Below are positions 11,495 through 22,217 of a stretch of 64,000 nt of DNA, in pieces. Origin of the DNA: Ilex aquifolium (Eukaryota > Streptophyta > Magnoliopsida > Aquifoliales > Aquifoliaceae); assembly GCA_951799425.1 (NCBI GenBank), contig OX637402.1, forward strand, positions 10,586,001 to 10,650,000. Reading direction: 5' to 3'. Positions within the stretch are counted from its first letter, which is position 1; each line of letters begins with the position of its first letter. The position numbers and the translations under genes are program-made. Below the pieces are notes generated by a model, which worked only from the letters and a program-made list of their open reading frames with translations, made no database searches and was not told the DNA's origin.

Positions 11495-11503
11495 CCACAT
11501 TCA

Positions 11504-13145
11504 TTTAGCTATCCAAATTCAGCTTTGATGAAATTCTCACCAAGGGTTTCTTGCAAAAAATGAATAACTCTATGATTATCCTGGCATGCTCTCCATGTGT
11601 ATATGTGAGATAGAATCTTGTGCACAAACCAAAATTCTCACATATAATCCAAAAATGATGTGCATGCATAAAAATTGAAACGACCTTGACATAATCTCAT
11701 GAATGGAATATTAGGGCACTAGATAGAAAAACCAACTTTTCTTTTCATTAAAAGTGTGCTCTCAACATGCTTTTTCTAGATCATTTAGGGCTTTTATGGG
11801 TTGTAATGTGGCCTTGGGGTGATATTTTAGGTAAGTGAAACGAAGGGTAGAGGGAGACAAAAAGGGTTATTCTGAGGGCATGACCTTTATTATAAAAAAT
11901 CTCATTTTTGTGGAATTTTCAACTTTACACCTTCACGTCCACTTTTTGTCTATATTTTTTTTCTTTTCTCAACATTTTTCTTTTCTTTTCTTTTCTTGTT
12001 CAACCCCCTTTTCTCCTTTTTCTTGGATTATTCTCTTCTTTTTCATTCAATGCCATTCATCCTTTTTTTGGGTTTCCTCACCACATTTATCTTTCTTCAT
12101 GATTAATCACAGTCAGTCTCGGAACAACCAAGGTGTGGTAATTGTAATCATTTTGCACTGGCTTGATAAAACATTTGGCATGGAAACAAATTTTCAATTA
12201 AAGCTCAATCACGACACTAGGGATAAATTTTACACAAGAAAAAGACTAAAGCTCAACGCAATTCAAATATGGCCTAAGATCCTCTCTAGATAAGCATGGG
12301 GAGGCTTATTGGTATATCAAGACAAAGTCAATCAACTATCCACATGCACTCTAACCAAAGCAAGTATAATGAGATTATTAAACAGATTTTAAATTTGAAA
12401 AATTGTTCTTTTGAGTAAATGTAAGTTCCCTCCAACAAGGATCGACACTAAAGCTCACATGGATACTTACTTCATCTCCACTATGCATGTCAAACTCTAA
12501 AATGTGGATTCAATTTGTAAATTGCCGAAATTACACATTCAAGGTGCATTATGGTTGAGTTCGAAAGAAAACACATATGTGATACTCCTGCATAGGATAA
12601 ACTTCTATGGTGTACTGATGTGTTCAAAGTTCAAAATGAAGATCAAGAAATCAAAAAATTCCATAACAATTAGGATAGGGAAATATAGTTCAATATTAGA
12701 TATTTTCCACAAAAAATGTCCAAAATGCTCAAAATTTTCACATTTCCAACTTTTCTATACAAAAAATGGTGGAACATGTAAATGGTGCACCTCACCCCCC
12801 AACTTGAACCATGCATTGTCCTCAATGCACAAGGAATCATGCAATGAGAAAAATGAAAGTAACATGGAAAATAAGATACTCCATTTTTTTTTCTTTTTTT
12901 TAGTATACACATTAAAGGGAAAATGAAACACAAAAAAGCTTGTTTACACCCCCCAACTTAGATTCGAACATGATACTGAATAAGATTTGTTACGATGATG
13001 CTCAAAATGAATTGAGTCCAAATTAGGGAGAGGTAAACAACTTCATGCTAAAATCTACATTACAACATCATGAAAATAAAAATATAACAATAAAAGAAAT
13101 CTAACTATTTTGTACATGAAAAAAAAAAAACAAAAAGGACTCATG
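11504..13145 (-). other. Internal noncoding part of the non-autonomous element
   Basis: No gag or pol is found. It holds two purine-tract-like sites on the minus strand (AAGTTGGGGGG at about 12795-12805 and 12948-12960). A hairpin at 12812-12829 matches one in Athila A at 21036-21053. A pyrimidine-rich stretch at 11940-12080 produces spurious hydrophobic ORFs. Confidence 0.6.
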
Positions 13146-13331
13146 TCAATTGATTAGTAGTTAAAATTGGCATATTACTATGCCCTTTTAAGACATTATA
13201 CTTTGATGGAGTTTAAATGATGACATTTCAGGGCTTAAATTGTACAAGGGACCAAAGGCGATGGATATCAGACTTTCATGCAACACCAGCATATTCTGGA
13301 GCAAAATTAGAAAAGCTTGGACCAAGGCAAG

Positions 13332-13636
13332 AACGTTCGAACGCCAACTCACGTTTGAATGTCCCCTGGAATCATGTGAAGACCAGACTGATGAGACATG
13401 ACGTGCTACAACCAAGAACTGAGGTACTTGAGTACCACATTCGAACGCTAACTCACGTTCGAACGTCCCTTGGAATTAATTAAGGATCATGATGCTGCAT
13501 GGAGTGTGGAAGTGAACTTCACAGAAGACCACAAGCCACTTGAGTGGGAAGGTCAGACCCCATCTAGCGTTCGAACGCCTATCAAGCAAAGACAGAAACA
13601 ACGTTCGAATGCCAGACAACGTTCGAACGTTGTCTG
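13332..13636 (+). promoter_or_regulatory. TTCGAACG palindrome box in the 5' LTR
   Basis: TTCGAA-core sites lie at about 13336, 13443, 13461, 13570, 13603 and 13622. Several are paired about 18 bp apart with CGCTAACTCACG or similar between them. The last site is embedded in a perfect 24-bp palindrome, 13613-13636, with half-site CAGACAACGTTC. The cluster ends about 90 bp upstream of the TATA box at 13723. The partner LTR has the same cluster at about 25441-25750. Confidence 0.7.
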
Positions 13637-13722
13637 CAGACTGGCTGCAGAGTGGTTAGTTTTCACTTGGACTTGGGCGGCATACACTATTCCTTCACCC
13701 CCTCTTGTCCTCTTCTCCTTGC

Positions 13723-13731
13723 CTATAAATA
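13723..13731 (+). promoter_or_regulatory. TATA box of Athila A LTR
   Basis: CTATAAATA follows the palindrome cluster and a pyrimidine-rich segment. The same sequence is at 25835-25843 in the 3' LTR. It marks the likely U3/R border of the element transcript. Confidence 0.7.
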
Positions 13732-14984
13732 CTCCCAAAGTGGGAGAGCTTAAGGGGACTGGTAGAGAGCTTGATGGAGGCTTAGACTCCCACTCATATA
13801 GTTGTAGAATTATCTTATATTTACTTGTATCAAGGGAGATTAGTTTGGCATTAGACCAACATCTCTTAGCATGTTATAGCATTAGTTTTGGGCTTATGCT
13901 TTTAATTCCATGTCTAGAAGAAGGATGGATCATCTTTTGGTTGTGGATCACCGTCCAAAAGTGACTACCTTTCTTCTACTTTTAATATGTGTTTCATTCA
14001 CTTCCATTGCTTGAGCTTCTTTCTTCCCTTAGAGGAGTGAAACTCTTCCACTTTTCTAGAGCTTCGCCAAAGCCGTGAAGGGTGGAACGTGATTCACTCA
14101 TTCTTTGTCGAAGATCGGCTCCGTGTTTAGTGTATTTTATTTTGTGACTCCTCTACTTGGAGGGATGAGCATCACTCACTTTTCTAGCTTTACCAAAGTC
14201 ATGAAGAGTGAGTAGTTTCTCATTCACTCTTTAGTAAGAGGTGAAGGACATGTATAAATTATCCGGAAGTTATATTTGTGCATTTCATTTATGCTTAAAT
14301 GTTTTATATTCCCCTTTCTATTGAATGATTGACTTCATCTAGCAAAGCTAAGGTACTTTGTATAACCGGGAGTTCTTTCTATAACATAGATAACTCTTGC
14401 ACAGAAAAACTCATATGTTCAAGGCAAGTACCCCGGCTAGATCTTCATGACTACCCTTCAATCTTCACCATTATTATGCTTCAATTAAAGAATGGAAATG
14501 AAGCATTAATGTCATGATTGGATTGCTTATTTGTAGACAGGTTGAGTCTCGGCACAGGCAATTCTTGTAAACTTCTAGAAAGACATCAGAATCATGTTCT
14601 TAATTCTCACAATCCACCTTTATCTTCCGATTAACCTGCTATTGACACGGGGGTTAATTGAGTTATCAAGCACAAGTATAATAAATCGGATAATTAACTA
14701 CATGTCCAGATCCTTGAACTAAAGAGTGACTCTTTTACATTAAAACTTATCTCATATTTTGTTTAAAAAACTCTCTTGGAAAGAATCTTATATTCTGTCT
14801 AGAACAAGTCCTGAACACCACAATTTCAAATCTCAAAGGATAAAATCATTTGGTCTCCACCACTGCTTATCTCAAAACACCAACAAGAGTTCCTTGTGTA
14901 TTCGACTTCGGATTCAAACCGGATTATTATTACAGCTTGACCGCTTGCACTTGGGTGTACACATTTCGGATCAAGTAAAGTTTT

Positions 14985-15002
14985 TGGCGCTGTTGCCGGG
15001 GA
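14985..15002 (+). other. Primer-binding site, tRNA-Asp
   Basis: TGGCGCTGTTGCCGGGGA is complementary to the 3' end of plant tRNA-Asp with one mismatch (T for C at the seventh base). It starts 6 bp after the LTR. Confidence 0.85.
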
Positions 15003-15218
15003 ACCATAAAAGGTGTTTTAAGATAAAAGGTAAAAAGACCTTTATTTTTGTATATATTCTTTGGTTTACTGTGAATAACTTTGTTTTGTTTTATTTTCTT
15101 TATTTTTAAGTCTGAGGGCACTCCTCACTATCAAAATTTGCCGGCAGAATCGTGTAAGTCTGTGAATCAGCCTAAACCGAATTCACCTAGATCAGTAGCA
15201 GACTCATGTGAGAGTAAT

Positions 15219-16540
15219 ATGGCAAATAATGAGAGAAACAGAGAAGTCCCTGTGAGAGAGGGGGAAGTGCCTAACATTCGAACTTTGCGGGATTACTTAA
15301 ATCCCACAAGAAACAGTGTCCCCTCTTGTTTTGTATTCCCTGAAAATGTTCCCCTCTTTACTGTAAAGCTGGGGACAGTGCAACTATTACCTGTTTTTCA
15401 TGGATTGGATGCAGAAAATCCTTATCTGCATATAAAAGATTTTGAGGAAGTGTGTGGACCATTTCAAGACAATTCTAAACTAGCCAAGATGAAACTTTTT
15501 CCTTTCTCTTTAAGGGACAAAGCTAAACAATGACTAAATTCTTTAAAAGCTCTTTCAATACTTAACTGGCAGGCATTACAAAATAAATTTTTCAGAAAGT
15601 TTTTTCCTCTACACTGCACGAATGCACTTAAAAGACAAATCATGAACTTTTCGGTTAAAGAAGGAGAAACTTTTTACCAAAGTTGGGAGAGATTCAAATA
15701 TCTACTCCAATCCTGCCCACATCATGCTTTTGAGAATTGGACTTTGGTAGGATTTTTTTTATGACTCCTTACCCTCTAGATTACATCAGTTTGTCGAAAT
15801 AATGGCTCAAGGAGAATTTATGAGAAAAAGTCTGGAGGAGGCATTCATTTTTTTTGACACCATATCTGATAGTTCTCAGATGTGGGACTCAGCCTCTCCT
15901 ACCACTGTAGAAGCTAGACCATCTACTTCCCAAGGAGCTAAGTATGTCTTGAGAGATGATGATGACCTGAGAGCAAAAATGTCTACTTTGTCTCGAAAGC
16001 TTGAAGCTTTAGAGATGAAGAAGGTCCATCAAGTTGATGTTAGCTCTTTCACATAAAAAGTGTGTGGAATCTGTACGCTAACAGGACACCCTACTGGGGA
16101 CTGTCCTACCATCCCAGCGTTCAAGGAGGTCTTGTTGGAACAAACAAATGCAGTTTCGAACTTCAACAAGCCTTACTCCAACCCATACTCTGAAACATAC
16201 AATCCAGGGTGGCGGAACCACCCGAACTTCAGTTGGAGGAACACACAACCGACACCCATGAACCAACAACAAGGTTCATACCCACCACCTCAAGGACCTC
16301 CCGCATATCAACCATACCAACCACCACAAAAGAGGAGCTTTGAGGACACACTGAATCAGTTCATGCAAAGCCAAATGAACTAAAACAATAATTTCACACA
16401 GGCTTTCACTGATTTCAAAACCTAGACCACTCAATCTTTCTAGGATCTTAAAAGCCAAATCCAAAAGTTGACCCTATCCATGGCCACACATTAGAAGGGC
16501 AAGTTCCCTGCCCAATCAAAACCTCCACAAGGCCAATTTC
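15219..16540 (+). pseudogene. gag: gag of Athila A, with stops and frameshift
   Basis: The likely start is ATG at 15219 (MANNERNREV). The capsid region includes LLPVFHGLDAENPYLHIKDF and LFPFSLRDKAK. It is cut by a TGA at 15531 in place of the expected Trp codon and by a frameshift in the T run near 15760. A zinc knuckle CGICTLTGHPTGDC (CX2CX4HX4C) is intact at 16063-16104, after an in-frame TAA. A Pro/Gln/Asn-rich tail follows, with a further TAA at 16381. The function would be RNA packaging and particle formation. Confidence 0.85.
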
Positions 16541-16542
16541 AT

Positions 16543-17940
16543 GTGGGAAATCCTTTACTCATGGAAACCCCACAAAACCAAGTCCAAGTTGTCACTACAC
16601 TGAGAAGTGGCAAGGTGATTGACAAGACCATCAGAGACATGCTAATTCCAAAGCAAAAACCTAAGTCAATCCTAGTCAACTCATCATTTGAGCCTGAACC
16701 AATTGAGCCTGAACTTGAAGAAGAACCTGAGCCTATGATTGAACAAGAGCCAGAACCTTCTGAGGAAAGAGAACCTTCATGTTCCATTCCTGCTCCTTTT
16801 CCTCAGAGACTCAAAACCATACAGAAGTTGAAAAATCAGCCTGAAATTTACGAGCTCTTTAAGCAAGTAAAGATCAACATCCCACTTCTGGATGCAATCA
16901 AACAAGTTTTGTCTTATGCCAAGTTTCTAAAAGACTTGTGCACAGTCAAGAGAAGCCATAATGTCCAAAGAAGAGCCTTCCTAACAGAACAAGCCAGTGC
17001 CTTCCTTCAACACAAAACCCCTACAAAATACAAAGATCCGGGGTGTCCGACTGTGTCATGTGTCCTTGGAAACTTCATAATAGAACAAGCATTGTTAGAT
17101 CTTGGAGCCAGTGTTAATTTGCTACCCTACTCTGTCTACCAGCAGTTGGGTCTGGGTGAACTCAAACCCACTTGTGTCACACTCCAGTTGGCCGACAGAT
17201 CAGTCAAAATCCCTAGGGGCATTGTTGAAGATGTACTTGTCCAAGTAGACAACTTTGTCTTCCTTGTGGACTTCATTGTTCTAGATACTCAGCCAGCAAT
17301 GCATTCAGAAAATCAAATTCCCATTATTCTTGGTCGACCCTTCCTAGCAACCTCCAATGCTTTGATCAATTGCAGGAATGGGGTTAGGAAATTAACCTTT
17401 GGGAACATGACTCTTGAGCAGAATATTTTCAATATTGCCAAGCACCCAAGAGAGGACAAAGAAGAGAGAGAAATAAATTCCATTGAGTCATTGGTTCACG
17501 AACATGTGAACAATACCTTTTGTGAACCCTCTGCTAAATCATATCAGTTGGAACCGAGCACGTCTGAGTCAACAAATGATGGCCCAAATCCACAAAGTTG
17601 CCCTACTCATTCTGTTGAGACATGGGCACCCAAATTCAAGGAACTTTCATCGAGTGGCACAAAGCCACTCTCATTAAGTATCAGGCCACCAAAGCCTGAA
17701 TTGAAACCTCTCCCATCTGACCTCAAATATGCATTTTTTGGAGAGGACGAGTCATACCCAGTGGTAATTTCATTTAAGCTCTCAAAATTGCAAGAGTCTA
17801 AATTGATTGAAGTTCTTAAAAGCCATAAAAGCACCATTGGGTGGACCATCGCTGACTTGAAAGGTATAAGCCCGTTAATCTGCAATCATGCTATATACCT
17901 TGAAGAGGATTCAAAACCCTCTCAACAAATGCAGCGATGA
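16543..17940 (+). CDS. pol: Protease region of Athila A pol (open 465-codon segment)
   Basis: An uninterrupted reading frame in the same frame as the gag zinc knuckle. The aspartic protease core DLGASVNLLP (Asp at about residue 187) is followed by the flap-like region, then IILGRPFLATSNALI. The N-terminal part is a Glu/Pro-rich linker (EPEPIEPELEEEPEP). The C-terminus leads into the reverse transcriptase (SKLQESKLIEVL...GWTIADLKGI). It is closed by a TGA at about 17938 in what should be continuous pol. The first ATG is internal to the polyprotein, so it is not a true start. Confidence 0.85.
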   Translation: MGNPLLMETPQNQVQVVTTLRSGKVIDKTIRDMLIPKQKPKSILVNSSFEPEPIEPELEEEPEPMIEQEPEPSEEREPSCSIPAPFPQRLKTIQKLKNQPEIYELFKQVKINIPLLDAIKQVLSYAKFLKDLCTVKRSHNVQRRAFLTEQASAFLQHKTPTKYKDPGCPTVSCVLGNFIIEQALLDLGASVNLLPYSVYQQLGLGELKPTCVTLQLADRSVKIPRGIVEDVLVQVDNFVFLVDFIVLDTQPAMHSENQIPIILGRPFLATSNALINCRNGVRKLTFGNMTLEQNIFNIAKHPREDKEEREINSIESLVHEHVNNTFCEPSAKSYQLEPSTSESTNDGPNPQSCPTHSVETWAPKFKELSSSGTKPLSLSIRPPKPELKPLPSDLKYAFFGEDESYPVVISFKLSKLQESKLIEVLKSHKSTIGWTIADLKGISPLICNHAIYLEEDSKPSQQMQR

Positions 17941-19481
17941 CTGAACCCTCACATGAAGGAAGTTGTGAGAACGGAGGTACTCAAGCTCTTAGATGTAGGG
18001 ATAATCTTTTCCATCTCCGATAGCAAGTGGGTTAGTCCAACCCAAGTTGTGTCCAAAAAGTCTGGGGTCACAGTGGTCAAAAATGATGCAAATGAACTAG
18101 TACCAACTTGAGTTGTCACAGGATGGCGAATGTGTATTGACTATCGAAAACTCAATTTGGTCACTAGAAAAGATCATTTTCCTCTTCCATTTCTTGACCA
18201 ATCCTAGAGAGAATTGCAGGCCATGCATTCTATTGTTTCCTAGATGGGTATTCTGGGTACAATCAAATTGAGATAGCACTAGATGATCAGGAGAAAACAA
18301 CCTTCACATGCCCCTTTGGCACTTTTGCATTCAAAAGGATGCCATTTGGACTTTGTAACGCTCCTGCAACATTCCAAAGATGCATGCTAAGCTTGTTCAG
18401 TGACATGGCTAAATTTTTTTTGGAAGTATTCATGGATGACTTCTCTGTATATGGTGATTCCTTTGATTTGTGTCTGACCAATCTAGAGAAAGTGCTAATA
18501 AGATGTAAGGAAGCCAATCTAGTGCTCAATTGAGAAAAATGTCATTTCATGATAACGCAAGGAATTGTCCTTGGTCACATTGTGTCGTCTGATGGCATGA
18601 AAATTGACAAGGCAAAAATAGATCTAATTGGAAATTTGCCTGCCCCTAAGACTGTAAAGGATGTCCGATCATTCCTAGGACATGTAGGTTTTTACAGAAG
18701 ATTCATAAAAGATTTCAGTACCATAGCCAAACCCACGTGTCATCTTCTTAGTCAGGACGTAATTTTTGTGTGGAATGAACCATGCCAGAAAGCTTTTGAA
18801 AAGCTTAAAGGTATGTTAATTTTTGCTCCAATAATGCAACCCCTTGACTGGACTCTACCCTTTGAACTAATGTGTGATGCAAGTGATTAGGTTGTAGGTG
18901 ATGTGTTGGGACAAAGAAAGGATAAGAATCCACATGTGATTTACTATGCAAGCAAAACTTTGAATGATGCTCAAATGAATTATTCAACGACTGAAAAAGA
19001 ATTACTTGCTGTAGTTTTTGCTTTGGAAAAATTTTGTTCCTATCTTGTTGGTTCGTCTGTTACTGTATTCACTAACCATGCAACCCTAAAATTCTTGCTC
19101 ACAAAGAAGGATGCCAAGCCAAGGCTTTTAAGATGGATACTCTTGCTCCAAGAGTTTGATCTGATCATTAAAGACAAAAAGGGTGTTGAGAATATGGTAG
19201 CAGATCATCTATCCAGATTAACATATGAATTTCATGAAGATGGATTACCAATCAATGAGAAATTTCTTGATGAACAACTGTTCACGGTTGATGAGACACC
19301 ATGGTACGCTGATATTGCTAACTTCCTTGCTACCGGTACGTTCCCTCCGTCCTTTACCATGATGGACAAAAAGAAATTTCTAAGGGAGGTTCGTAACTTC
19401 TTTTGGGAGGATCCCTACGTATTTAAGTACTGTAAGGATCAAATCATAAGGCGTTGCATCCCCGCTCATGAAAGCAGCTAG
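17941..19481 (+). pseudogene. pol: Reverse transcriptase-RNase H of Athila A pol
   Basis: The reverse transcriptase starts with the WVSPTQVV and GWRMCIDYRKLN motifs. It is frameshifted near 18200, then continues with MPFGLCNAPATFQRCM and the catalytic FMDD at 18429-18440. FMDDFSVYG is typical of Athila. The connection and RNase H follow: LGHVGFYRRFIKDFS, the active-site Asp in MCDASD, and E in [16 protein letters not shown] has Asn where the catalytic Asp is expected, and the domain ends VADHLSR. Stops occur at about 18531 and 18888. The enzyme is inactive in this copy. Confidence 0.88.
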
Positions 19482-20775
19482 GTAATAACATTTTGTCATT
19501 CTGAAGCATGCGGTGGCCATTTTTCATCAAGGAAAACCGCTGCAAAAATATTACAGTGTGGATTTTACTGGCCCACACTTTTCAAAGATGTCCATGCCTT
19601 TTGTTTAACTTGCGATAGATGCCAAAGGTTGGGAAGCATTTCTAAAAGAAACATGATGCCCTTAAAACCCATTCTAGTGATTAAAATTTTTGACTGTTGG
19701 GGCATCGATTTTATAGGACCGTTTCCCCCTTCCTTTGACTATCTATACATTTTAGTAGCCGTAGACTATGTATCCAAATGGGTTGAAGCAATTCCATGCC
19801 GAAACAATGATCACCGCACAGTGATCAAGTTTTTGAAAGAAAATATTGTCCCGGTTTGGAATTCTGAAATCAATCATAAGTGATGGGGGTGCTCATTTTT
19901 GCAATCGTCCCTTCTGGAATTTAATGAGAAAATACTTGATCTTTTACAAAATTGCAACCCATTATCACCCACAGACTAGTGGACAGGCTGAATTAGCTAA
20001 TTGGGAGATCAAATTAATTTTAGAAAAAATGGTAAATCCATACCGCAAAGATTGGTCGTTAAGACTAACAGATGCACTTTGGGCATACCGCACTGCTTTT
20101 AAAACAATTTTGAGCATGTCTCCTTATCGATTAGTCTATGAAAAATCATGTCACCTACCTGTGGAATTGGAACATAGGGCATACTAGGCTATTAAAGCAA
20201 TGAACTTTGACCTGGACAAGGCCGGACTAGCAAGGAAACTTTAGATAAATGAATTAGAGAAATTGAGAAATGAAGCATATGAGAATGCTAAGATTGCTAA
20301 AACCAGGATGAAAATTTTTCATGACAAGAACATTGTGCGAAAATCTTTTGAGCCTTCTCAAAAAGTCCTGTTGTTTAATTCAAGACTCCGCCTCTTTCTT
20401 GGTAAGTTGAAGTCAAGATGGACGGGGCCTTACATTGTCAAAAAGGTGTTTGGACATGGAGCAGTTGAAGTGGAAAACCCATCGAACGATAATATCTTTA
20501 CTGTTAATGGTCAGCAGTTGAAACCATTTTTGGAGGACTTTGTTAAAAACGTGGAAACCATTCTTTTAATGGAACCAGAATACTCCTCCGAGATTCGCGG
20601 CTGCCGACACTCAAATAGATCGAGTAAGGAAAAATCCAACCCAACCCAACCCAACTCGAGAAAACGCTTTTATAAGGCCCTTACCTTTTTCTCTCTTTCC
20701 CATTCACCACTGTTGGCCCCCCTTCTCTTTTTCTTATTCTTGTTCTTGTTCTTCTTCGTTTTCGTTGTTCTGTGA
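19482..20775 (+). pseudogene. pol: Integrase of Athila A pol
   Basis: A zinc-binding HHCC region (about 19500-19630, with an in-frame stop) leads to the catalytic core. This has the first Asp in GIDFIGPF, the second Asp in ISDGGAHF after a frameshift near 19850, and the Glu in SGQAELAN. The C-terminal part runs through [21 protein letters not shown] and a DNA-binding end (KSRWTGPYIVKKVF). The apparent hydrophobic tail after about 20670 comes from a pyrimidine-rich leader that follows a TATA box, so it is unlikely to be real integrase. Confidence 0.87.
20667..20677 (+). promoter_or_regulatory. TATA box with pyrimidine-rich leader after pol
   Basis: CTTTTATAAGG is followed by about 90 bp of C/T-rich sequence (ctttttctctctttcccatt...), the usual look of a plant core promoter plus leader. 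It lies at the end of pol and could start a shorter transcript covering the Cys/His ORF and perhaps the extra 3' ORF. Confidence 0.45.
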
Positions 20776-21035
20776 TAAACGACCATCCCCTGCGAACCAA
20801 TGACTACACACTCTACAAACACAATCTTTTGCTTCATGCTTTGTATTTTAATCTTATATTTACTCATGGGTGTTCTACTCTTGGTCGCACTCACACACAA
20901 GGATTTTTAGCCTACCCGAAACCCAGATCTGCGCAAAGATGAGTAATTTGTGTATTTTTATTTGTAGGTCTCGGCAGATGAATAGATCTCTACCATTCAA
21001 CCTCATCTCCAAGATCCATACACTGGTAAATTCGA

Positions 21036-21069
21036 AACATTGGGGACAATGTTCAGTTTAGGTTGGGGG
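21036..21069 (+). other. Conserved hairpin plus G run after pol
   Basis: AACATTG-GGGA-CAATGTT (21036-21053) forms a 7-bp stem with a 4-nt loop, followed after 7 nt by GGTTGGGGG (21061-21069). The non-autonomous element has TGCATTG-AGGA-CAATGCA on its minus strand (12812-12829), followed by AAGTTGGGGGG. The stem is thus kept by paired base changes. The G run resembles an internal polypurine tract. Confidence 0.6.
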
Positions 21070-21337
21070 CTGAGAACTATAGTTCATATTTTGTACCCGT
21101 AAAATTTTTTGTTTTTGTTGTTGTTATTGCTGTTTCTGATCATATTGTGTATCGTGCCTCGTGTTTTATATAAATTGATGATCATGTCTGTGAGTCAGTT
21201 CCAATCGTTTTTGTGACTGGCAGACGTTAAAGAACCAGATAGTGAGTCTTAAAGCTTAGAAAGCATGGATGTTAAACTTTTTTGGTTTAGTCTGGGAGTT
21301 CTACGCACTTTTTCCATCTGATGTGTATACTGTGATC

Positions 21338-21676
21338 ATGAGAAAAACAACACTGGTAAGGAAAACAGAAATCCCAGAAGAACAAGCGAAACCCCTCTGT
21401 GGCAGAAGCACTTTTGCTAAACGCCGACGTGCCAAAAGGCTTGGTGCCTGTAAACAGTGTGGCAAAGTCTTTCACGAGAAAAGATATAATCAGTGTTCTG
21501 AATCAATTTCTGGTCGTGCACTCGATCGATTAGACTGGATAGTGAATGGGTTGAGTAAGGATTACCCTGAGATGCCATGCTATTTCGGTACTTTGCTTAA
21601 CCGATTTGTGAGACAGGAAATTGGGAGAGTCACTGGTTGTTCGAAAGACACGGAGACAGAGGACGACTCAGATTAG
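21338..21676 (+). CDS. Small Cys/His ORF of Athila A (113 aa), function unknown
   Basis: The open frame starts upstream at 21269, but the ATG at 21338 (MRKTTLVRKTE) is the likelier start because the preceding codons look like leader. It has a basic segment (FAKRRRAKRLGACKQC), a metal-ligand pattern CKQCGKVFHEKRYNQC (CX2CX4HX6C, similar to a zinc knuckle but with a longer last spacing), an aromatic C-terminal half and an acidic end (KDTETEDDSD). It follows the post-pol TATA box and hairpin and precedes the TTCGAACG box. I do not recognise the family. A small nucleic-acid-binding regulator is possible. It is one of the few undamaged ORFs in this element. Confidence 0.5.
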   Translation: MRKTTLVRKTEIPEEQAKPLCGRSTFAKRRRAKRLGACKQCGKVFHEKRYNQCSESISGRALDRLDWIVNGLSKDYPEMPCYFGTLLNRFVRQEIGRVTGCSKDTETEDDSD

Positions 21677-21956
21677 ACTGCTTTTTAACAAAACTGTGGA
21701 AAAATGTGTTTTGGCGATGAAAGCCAAATGTCCAAATTTTTGTAAAAAGTGTAAAAATCTTTTTATTGTTAAATGTACAAACTCTTTTGACTAAAATGAA
21801 AACATGGGCCGAGTAAGGAATATCCTAGAATACCAACCTAAAGCGTGGGTAGGGAATTATCCTGAGACGCCATGAATTTTGGTTCAAACTTGTGTATATA
21901 GCCCTTTTTTATTGTGTACATAAATTTGCATAGAAATTTTTATTTTTTGATCTGAC

Positions 21957-22217
21957 GTTCAAATGCCAGGTGACGTTCAAATGTCACCCACTTGCAGTAC
22001 TCGGCCTCTGATGAAGTCTCTGATGGAAAATTATTGGGAACTCAGCCCATTCGAACGCCAATAGAACGTTCGAACGAGGGTATGTAGTACTTTGGTCTCT
22101 GACAGAACTCATAAGTACTATGAACTCACCACATTCGAACGCCAATAGAAAGTTCGAACGATCTTTTAAAAATCCTTCTACACACGTTCGAACGTCACGA
22201 CTCAAACTATAAAAGCC
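21957..22217 (+). promoter_or_regulatory. Internal TTCGAACG box and TATA box before the extra ORF
   Basis: GACGTTCAAATG-type sites lie at about 21955 and 21971, paired TTCGAACG sites at about 22049/22068 and 22134/22153, and ACGTTCGAACGT at about 22183-22194. CTATAAAAGCC follows at 22207-22217. The paired sites share ATTCGAACGCCAA plus a second TTCGAACG 18-19 bp on, the same layout as in the LTR. The extra ORF starts 210 bp further on. This is most simply an internal promoter built from the LTR's own motif. Confidence 0.65.

Larger units (their letters stand above)
13151..14978 (+). repeat. 5' LTR of Athila A
   Basis: Starts TGATTAGTAG and ends ATCAAGTAA, against ATCAAGTCA in the partner LTR. 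It is 1828 bp long; the partner is 1846 bp and has an extra ~16 bp near 26635. It contains the TTCGAACG box and a TATA box. LTR-LTR differences include several CpG transitions inside the box. Confidence 0.92.

Noticed and set aside
11908-12102. Phe/Leu-rich ORF in the non-autonomous element
   Set aside because: It is an artefact of a T/C-rich stretch; the element is transcribed from the other strand.
14985-15002. tRNA gene
   Set aside because: It is only the complement of a tRNA-Asp 3' end, in the primer-binding position; no tRNA body is present. The same applies to 27502, 42157, 60916 and 63419.
20670-20775. Hydrophobic C-terminal tail of integrase as a membrane segment
   Set aside because: It is encoded by a pyrimidine-rich tract that follows a TATA box, so it is most likely leader sequence read through because the pol stop is lost or lies earlier.
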